This document shows, piece after piece, positions 13,163-17,571 of a DNA stretch of 17,571 nt. The stretch lies in NCBI GenBank assembly GCA_021790625.1, contig JAJYGL010000120.1:1-17571 (forward strand), read 5' to 3'. The first letter of the stretch is position 1. Each line of letters begins with the position of its first letter. Below the pieces are notes generated by a model. The model saw only the letters and a program-made list of their open reading frames with translations, was not told the DNA's origin and ran no database searches. The DNA is from Pseudomonadota bacterium. Lineage in GTDB: Bacteria > Pseudomonadota > Gammaproteobacteria > Burkholderiales > Sulfuriferulaceae. A program made the translations under genes and the position numbers.

Positions 13163-15850
13163 ATGATGCAAAACGATATAACACGATCCCAGGCGCTCAA
13201 TGAAGCGCTGAAGCAGCCGAATGGAGCACGTTTCTATCGCTGCGCCCTTCAGGTTAATCCGTTCGCTTACCACAGTCGCCATGCCAAGCAATCCGCTTTT
13301 CAAAGCGAAGTGGACTATAACGCGGCGATCATCGAGGCTTGTCATAGCAATGGTATTGAGGCGATTGCCGTCACAGATCACTATCGAGTCAGCGACTCGT
13401 TTGGCCTAATCAGAGCGGCTCGGGCGGCAGGTATTTTCGCATTCGGTGGCTTCGAGGCGGCAACCAGTGACGGTGTTCATTTCTTGTGCCTTTATGATCC
13501 TGACAAAGACAACCGCCTGGAACGTTTTATTGGCGAATTGGGTGTGCGCGATCACGCGGCGCTCTCACCACTCGGCGACAAAAACTGTCTTGATCTGCTT
13601 GACTGTGTCCACCGCCAGGGCGGCATCGCGATTGCTGCCCACGTCGCGGCAGACAACGGTTTGTTGGCGACACTTGAGGGCCAGCCGCGTATGAATGCGT
13701 GGAAATCCCTTGATCTGTACGCTTGCGCGCTGCCTGGGCCAGTTGGCGACGCTCCGAAAAATGTGCGTGCCATTCTGGAGAACAAGGATGCGGCGCATAG
13801 GCGGGAACGCCCCGTCGCCATTATCAATGCATCCGATGTGAACAGCTCAGAGGATTTGGCTGAGCCACGGTCAAGCTGCTTTATCAAAATGTCGGCTCTG
13901 TCGGTTGAGGGCCTGCGGCAAGCGTTTCTTGATCCAGAGTCTCGGATACGTCTGCACAGTGCTCCGTACCCCGAGCCACATGCCGAGTTCATCGCCATAG
14001 CTTGGGAAGGCGGTTTCCTTGACGGAACGCGTCTGCATTTCAACGGCAACCTGAATGTGCTGGTGGGGGGGCGTGGAACGGGGAAATCGACGGTCATCGA
14101 GAGCCTTCGCTACACCCTTGCCATCAATCCCATTGGAGAGGAGGCCAACAAGGCCCACCAAGGTGTTCTGAAGCACGTTCTGAAGAGCGGCACCAAAATT
14201 TCGCTGCTCGTGCGCTCACATCATCCCGCCAAGCATGATTACACCATCGAGCGGACGATACCCAACCCGCCTGTTGTTAAGGACGAGCTTGGTAACGTTC
14301 TAAACCTGTCGCCCCTTGATGTGGCGCCGGGCGTTGAGATATTCGGTCAACACGAAATCTCTGAACTGACCAAGAGTCGCGAGAAGCTGACGCTCCTACT
14401 AGAGCGATTTGTCGAGCGTGATCCGAATGCCGGCGCCCAGAAAGCGAAATTGCGCCTGGAGCTCGAACGGTCCCGCGGCCGGATCGCTGATGTGCAACGA
14501 GAAATCAAGCTGATCGAGGAGCGCCTTAGCCTTTTGCCGGGCCTGGAAGAAACGCAAAAGCGCTTTCAGGACGCTGGGCTGGAGGAACGCCTGAAGGAGA
14601 AGAGTCTTCTGGTGCGGGAGGAGCGAATTTTGGCGACCATCAAGGAAAGGCTGGCTCCGGTTGCGACGTTGCGCCAGGAGCTAGCCGGGCTCCTGCCGAT
14701 CGATACAGCTTTCCTATCCGCCAAGGCATTGGAAGGTCTCCCGAACAGTACGATGTTGATCGAGGGGGCAGTGATCCTCGACCGAGTGACTGCGCAACTC
14801 CAAGCGGTTGCAGGACAGATTGAGCAGACGCTTGCCTCGTCCAACATTGCCCTGTCGGCCTTGCGTAGCCGTTGGGACGAACGCAGGCAAACAGCAGAAG
14901 CCACCTACCAGGCCATCTTGCGCGAGCTTCAGAAATCCAAGATTGACGGCGAGGAGTTCATCCGTCTGCGCCGGCAGATCGAGGAATTGAGGCCATTGCG
15001 GGAGAAAAAGGAAACCCTCACTCGGGACTTGGCTGCATACCAGCAGAATCGCCGCAACTTGCTGGATGAATGGTTCAATCTCCAGTCCGCCGAGTATCGT
15101 GCCCTGGAAAAGGCAGCCAAGCGTGTTTCCAAGAAACTGTGTGGTCGGGTGCGGGCCATGGTTACGATGGGGGGTAATCGTGAACCGCTCGAAAAGCTTC
15201 TGCGTGATGAAATTGGCGGAAATCTTGCGGCATTGCTGGAGCGTTTGAAAAGCCGCGACACCCTGTCACTGCTGGATTTCGCACAACGTTGTCGTGAGGG
15301 CAAAGATTCACTCGTCAGTAATTACGGTCTTTCGCCCGCAGCAGCGGAGCGGCTTGCCCAGGCAGGGCCTGATATTTTCATGAGGCTGGAAGAGCTGGAG
15401 TTGCCCGCGACTACCAAGGTCGAGCTAAACACCTCGTCCGAGGGGGAGCCGGAAACGTGGCAAACGATCGAAGCGCTCTCGACCGGCCAAAAAGCAACGG
15501 CCGTTCTCTTGCTGCTGCTCCTTGAGTCAGAAGCCCCTCTCGTCGTAGATCAGCCTGAGGACGATCTGGATAACCGTTTCATTACGGAAGGCGTCGTACC
15601 GACGATGAAGGACGAAAAGCGTAAGCGGCAGTTTGTCTTTTCGACACACAACGCCAATATCCCGGTGCTTGGCGACGCCGAGCTAATTATCGGTCTGTCG
15701 ACCGGCGTTCAGCATGAAACTGTTCAAGGGCGCATCAACGAACGGCACATGGGCTCGATTGATATGGCGCCCGTGCGCGAGATGGTCGAGGAAATCCTTG
15801 AAGGCGGTAAAGCCGCCTTTGAAATGCGCCGCCAAAAATATGGATTTTAG
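13163..15850 (+). CDS. PHP-domain and SMC-like ABC ATPase fusion protein (TrlF-like)
   Basis: This 895-aa protein has two parts. Residues about 25-260 are PHP-phosphoesterase-like: IEAIAVTDHYRVSDSF (D72, H73), GGFEAATSDGVHFLCLYD (E98, H106), GGIAIAAHVAADNGLL (H160) and NASDVNSSEDLAEP (D225). Residues about 285-895 form an SMC/RecN-type ATPase: Walker A GGRGTGKST (302-310), a long charged coiled coil (about 430-680), ABC signature LSTGQKATA (S773), Walker B VVDQPEDDLDN (D796, E799) and the switch histidine in FSTHN (H829). Such proteins are annotated as TrlF-family AAA-like ATPases and often sit in defence islands. ATG 13163 follows AGGAGG (13152-13157) at 5 bases; ATG 13166 is equivalent, and the ATG at 13106 has no such site. 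Two bases separate its stop from the AlbA_2 gene. A nuclease or phosphatase effector controlled by an SMC-like sensor is the likely design, by inference. Confidence 0.85.
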   Translation: MMQNDITRSQALNEALKQPNGARFYRCALQVNPFAYHSRHAKQSAFQSEVDYNAAIIEACHSNGIEAIAVTDHYRVSDSFGLIRAARAAGIFAFGGFEAATSDGVHFLCLYDPDKDNRLERFIGELGVRDHAALSPLGDKNCLDLLDCVHRQGGIAIAAHVAADNGLLATLEGQPRMNAWKSLDLYACALPGPVGDAPKNVRAILENKDAAHRRERPVAIINASDVNSSEDLAEPRSSCFIKMSALSVEGLRQAFLDPESRIRLHSAPYPEPHAEFIAIAWEGGFLDGTRLHFNGNLNVLVGGRGTGKSTVIESLRYTLAINPIGEEANKAHQGVLKHVLKSGTKISLLVRSHHPAKHDYTIERTIPNPPVVKDELGNVLNLSPLDVAPGVEIFGQHEISELTKSREKLTLLLERFVERDPNAGAQKAKLRLELERSRGRIADVQREIKLIEERLSLLPGLEETQKRFQDAGLEERLKEKSLLVREERILATIKERLAPVATLRQELAGLLPIDTAFLSAKALEGLPNSTMLIEGAVILDRVTAQLQAVAGQIEQTLASSNIALSALRSRWDERRQTAEATYQAILRELQKSKIDGEEFIRLRRQIEELRPLREKKETLTRDLAAYQQNRRNLLDEWFNLQSAEYRALEKAAKRVSKKLCGRVRAMVTMGGNREPLEKLLRDEIGGNLAALLERLKSRDTLSLLDFAQRCREGKDSLVSNYGLSPAAAERLAQAGPDIFMRLEELELPATTKVELNTSSEGEPETWQTIEALSTGQKATAVLLLLLLESEAPLVVDQPEDDLDNRFITEGVVPTMKDEKRKRQFVFSTHNANIPVLGDAELIIGLSTGVQHETVQGRINERHMGSIDMAPVREMVEEILEGGKAAFEMRRQKYGF

Positions 15851-15852
15851 AT

Positions 15853-17064
15853 ATGACCATTACCTACACCGAATTGCTTGAAATCATCCGTAACGGCGAA
15901 AACTCAGGCGTCGAATTCAAGCGCGATGATATTCAGAACCATGACTTGGCGAAAGAACTCGTCGCCTTTTCCAACCTTGAGGGGGGGATTGTCCTGCTGG
16001 GGGTTGAGGATGATGGAAGCATCAGCGGCATCACGCGGCAACGCCTCGAAGAGTGGGTCATGACGTCCTGCCGGGACAAAATACGGCCTGGGCTGATTCC
16101 GTTCTACGAGCAGATCAAAGACGTTGAACCCGGAAAGGACGTTGCGATTGTGCGTGTTTCACGCGGATTTGATGTTCACACCCTTTGGCATAACAACAAG
16201 AACGCATATTTTATTCGAGTTGGAACCCAGAGCCGCGAGCCAACGCCGGAAGAATTGGGGCGGCTTTTTCAGCAGCGAGGCAGCTTCCGTGCCGAACTGC
16301 GGCCCGTGTCCGGCGCAACCTTGGCTGATCTGGATATGCGGCGCCTTTCGAATTATTTCGCATATGTGAGAGGACAAGATGCGCCTGCGGTCAATGACGA
16401 ATCCGCGTGGACGACCCTTTTGTTTAACACGGAGATCATGGTCGAGGACGGCATTACCGTTTCGGGCATTCTTCTGTTCGGCAGGACGCCTAATCGATTC
16501 CTGCCGCAGGCCGGTATCGATGCCGTAGCTTATCCGGGCGTGGAGAAAGACTATGCGGCCCGTGAAAGGGTTGCTTTGCGGGGGCCTATGTCGCCATTAC
16601 TAAGCGATGCTGGCGAGATTGTCGAGGCGGGCTTGGTCGAGCAAGCCATTGCTTTCGTCCAACGCAACACTCCGATTGGCGGGCAGCTTGAGGATGGTGG
16701 CGCGCGTCGCGAGAGCCGTCCGGCCTATCCCGTCGAGGCCATTCGCGAGGCAATTGTTAATGCCCTGGTTCATCGCGACTATTTGCTCTCTAGCACTGAT
16801 ATAGAGCTTTCAATCTATGATGATCGGCTGGAAATCACATCTCCTGGCAGATTGCCTAATGGCATTACTCCGGCGCGGATGCTGACCGGCTGCCGTGCGG
16901 CACGAAATCAGCTTATCAAAGACGTTATGCGTGATTATGGTTATCTTGAACATTCTGGCATGGGTGTTCCTCGGAAAATTGTTAAATGCATGCGGGAACA
17001 CAATAGAACCGAACCGCAACTTATTGAGGATGGGGAGCGCTTCACGGTTCGACTCCTCCGGTGA
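15853..17064 (+). CDS. Schlafen AlbA_2-domain protein with HATPase-like C-terminus
   Basis: The 403-aa protein begins with an AlbA_2 (Schlafen-type) domain: GENSGVEFKRDD (E21, K23), AFSNLEGGIVLLGVEDDGSI (about 37-56) and AYFIRVGTQSREPTPEELGR. A middle linker carries GILLFGRTPNRFLPQAGI. The C-terminal region has the pattern of the HATPase_c_4 family: AIREAIVNALVHRDY (N303, H307, D309), DDRLEITSPGRLPNGITP, RNQLIKDVMRDYGYLEHSGM. Proteins of this build are often annotated as ATP-dependent DNA helicase-like or transcriptional regulators; in Schlafen relatives the N-terminal domain can bind or cleave nucleic acid. The start is 2 bases after the upstream stop with no strong ribosome binding site, so translation is probably coupled. 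The partner relation with the PHP/SMC protein is therefore well supported; the biochemical role is not known. Confidence 0.85.
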   Translation: MTITYTELLEIIRNGENSGVEFKRDDIQNHDLAKELVAFSNLEGGIVLLGVEDDGSISGITRQRLEEWVMTSCRDKIRPGLIPFYEQIKDVEPGKDVAIVRVSRGFDVHTLWHNNKNAYFIRVGTQSREPTPEELGRLFQQRGSFRAELRPVSGATLADLDMRRLSNYFAYVRGQDAPAVNDESAWTTLLFNTEIMVEDGITVSGILLFGRTPNRFLPQAGIDAVAYPGVEKDYAARERVALRGPMSPLLSDAGEIVEAGLVEQAIAFVQRNTPIGGQLEDGGARRESRPAYPVEAIREAIVNALVHRDYLLSSTDIELSIYDDRLEITSPGRLPNGITPARMLTGCRAARNQLIKDVMRDYGYLEHSGMGVPRKIVKCMREHNRTEPQLIEDGERFTVRLLR

Positions 17065-17191
17065 GTCGTGTGGTCATTGCATGATCTCTTCCGTCATAGG
17101 TGGAATACAATGATGAACATGGTATTTTCATGGCACCAGTTGTAGGCGCGCATCATAAGTCCTTATTTCTATTGTGCTTTTCTCGCTTGTT

Positions 17192-17206
17192 GACGATCGA
17201 GTGGGA
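17192..17206 (+). repeat. Right attachment core, relic of a guaA 3' end
   Basis: GACGATCGAGTGGGA repeats 12664-12678 exactly and in the same orientation. Read in the matching frame (17193-17210) it encodes T-I-E-W-E-stop, as guaA does, but with GAG for GAA and TGA for TAA. It is preceded by unrelated sequence, so it is a displaced gene end, not a duplicated gene. Confidence 0.8.
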
Positions 17207-17284
17207 GTGATGTTTTTTATAACATATTGATTATATTTGATATATAAAATGCTATTGATCCTCTTGCCTTGCTGGTTTGAAACC

Positions 17285-17331
17285 CCGGCCTTCAGGCCGG
17301 AAGGAGCGCCGAACTCCTTCCTGAAGGCCGG
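17285..17331. repeat. Long bulged hairpin, possibly an IS200/IS605-type end
   Basis: CCGGCCTTCAGG (17285-17296) pairs with CCTGAAGGCCGG (17320-17331), and AAGGAG (17301-17306) with CTCCTT (17314-17319), around the loop CGCCGAA; CCGG (17297-17300) is bulged. The 5' half alone can also fold as CCGGCC-TTCA-GGCCGG. Preceded by TGGTTTGAAACC, this resembles the structured right end of IS200/IS605 (TnpB) elements, which also form the end of their guide RNA scaffold. No tnpA or tnpB is present, so a remnant is the most that can be claimed. It is a strong structure either way. Confidence 0.45.
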
Positions 17332-17377
17332 TGACCATATTGCTGGTGTGCTCAACACGATCAATGGTATTTTCCAT

Positions 17378-17521
17378 GATCGTTCTGAGGCGGTGTTCAT
17401 CCTGCACTGTTTCCAGAAGAAGAGCAAGAGCGGGATCGCTACGCCGAAAGAGGACATGGACATCATTCGCGCCCGGCTGAAGGTGGCTGAGGCGCTGGCA
17501 AAGGAGTTACGGTATGGCTAA
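17378..17521 (+). pseudogene. 5'-truncated HigB/Gp49-like toxin
   Basis: About 47 residues match the C-terminal half of the phage Gp49/HigB-like (RelE superfamily) toxins: AVFILHCFQKKSKSGIATPK followed by EDMDIIRARLKVAEALAKEL and RYG-stop. The usual first half, about 50-60 residues with the conserved basic and aromatic residues, is missing. The frame stays open upstream to 17237, but passes through the hairpin at 17285-17331 and encodes unrelated residues. The toxin is therefore probably inactive. Its stop overlaps the start of the downstream antitoxin by 8 bases, the toxin-first order typical of HigBA. The left boundary is approximate. Confidence 0.7.
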
Positions 17522-17571
17522 GCGCATGATTGAAGGCATCGAGATCGAAACTGGCTCGGGCAATGTCTTTG
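17514..17571 (+). CDS. HigA-like antitoxin, N-terminal fragment (cut by window edge)
   Basis: The ATG at 17514 is preceded by AAGGAG (17501-17506) at 7 bases and starts MAKRMIEGIEIETGSGNVF before the window ends. The SGNVF motif, placed just after a Gp49-like toxin, is typical of XRE-family HigA antitoxins, which usually continue with A-D-L-G-L and a helix-turn-helix. It overlaps the toxin remnant by 8 bases in another frame. The antitoxin may outlive its broken toxin as a free repressor; only 19 codons are visible. Confidence 0.65.
   Translation, partial: MAKRMIEGIEIETGSGNVF

Larger units (their letters stand above)
12664..17206. mobile_element. Small genomic island integrated at guaA, lacking an integrase
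   Basis: The segment is bounded by the direct repeat GACGATCGAGTGGGA at the guaA 3' end and at 17192-17206. The guaA 3' end is an established hotspot for islands moved by tyrosine recombinases. Inside are a truncated gene (about 12890-13116), a PHP/SMC-like ATPase gene and an AlbA_2/HATPase gene, none of them housekeeping. No integrase, transposase or transfer gene is visible in the segment. It is thus either a cargo remnant after loss of the integrase, or a mobilisable passenger that depends on an integrase elsewhere, perhaps beyond 17571 where more accessory DNA continues. Confidence 0.7.
17065..17377. other. Non-coding junction after the island cargo
   Basis: No gene is visible here. From 17065 to 17191 I see nothing recognisable. 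The attachment-core copy is at 17192-17206. A strongly AT-rich stretch follows at about 17211-17252, then the hairpin at 17285-17331. From 17332 to about 17377 the sequence runs into the toxin remnant without a recognisable start. Confidence 0.6.

Noticed and set aside
12733..13200. A 155-codon minus-strand open frame between guaA and the cassette
   Set aside because: It runs antisense over the recognisable C-terminal tail at 12890-13116 and through a terminator-like hairpin, and has no family features.
12683..17571. CRISPR array or tRNA gene as the integration target
   Set aside because: No regularly spaced repeats of CRISPR type and no tRNA-like cloverleaf were seen; the target is the guaA 3' end.

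Overview
The window looks like a chromosomal stretch of a betaproteobacterium, probably an autotroph near Nitrosomonadales/Gallionellales. The order smpB (divergent), ratA, rnfH, guaB, guaA is typical of that class, and a CbbQ/CbbO-type rubisco-activase pair points to carbon fixation. The taxonomic call is inference: no rRNA gene is present.

Layout. 1-1099 (-): 5' part of purL, cut by the window edge. 1197-1264: a palindromic MITE-like element. 1277-2087 (+): a DsrE-family protein and a small exported HIRAN-domain protein. 2157-3766 (+): tsaB, rimI and a probable divergent holD (DNA polymerase III psi). 3785-4120 (-): an unrecognised small protein. 4236-8054 (+): a translationally coupled operon of an unknown 136-aa protein, a CbbQ-type AAA+ ATPase and a CbbO-type VWA protein, with no rubisco genes beside it. 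8117-8572 (-): smpB. 8671-9446 (+): ratA and rnfH. 9621-12682 (+): guaB-guaA, the two steps from IMP to GMP.

The accessory part starts exactly at the end of guaA. The last 15 bases before the guaA stop (12664-12678) recur at 17192-17206, and both copies read T-I-E-W-E-stop with only synonymous differences. This is the signature of site-specific integration into the 3' end of guaA, a known island hotspot. The repeats bound a segment of about 4.5 kb with no integrase. It holds a C-terminal remnant of a larger protein (PKD-like tail, possibly a DNA methyltransferase), then a tight two-gene cassette: an 895-aa PHP-domain/SMC-like ABC ATPase and a 403-aa Schlafen-AlbA_2/HATPase-like protein. This cassette is the best candidate for an undescribed, probably anti-invader, system.

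Beyond the right repeat, 17207-17571 continues as accessory DNA: an AT-rich stretch, a long hairpin resembling an IS200/IS605-type end, a 5'-truncated HigB/Gp49-like toxin and the start of its antitoxin. The guaA locus may therefore carry more than one element in tandem.
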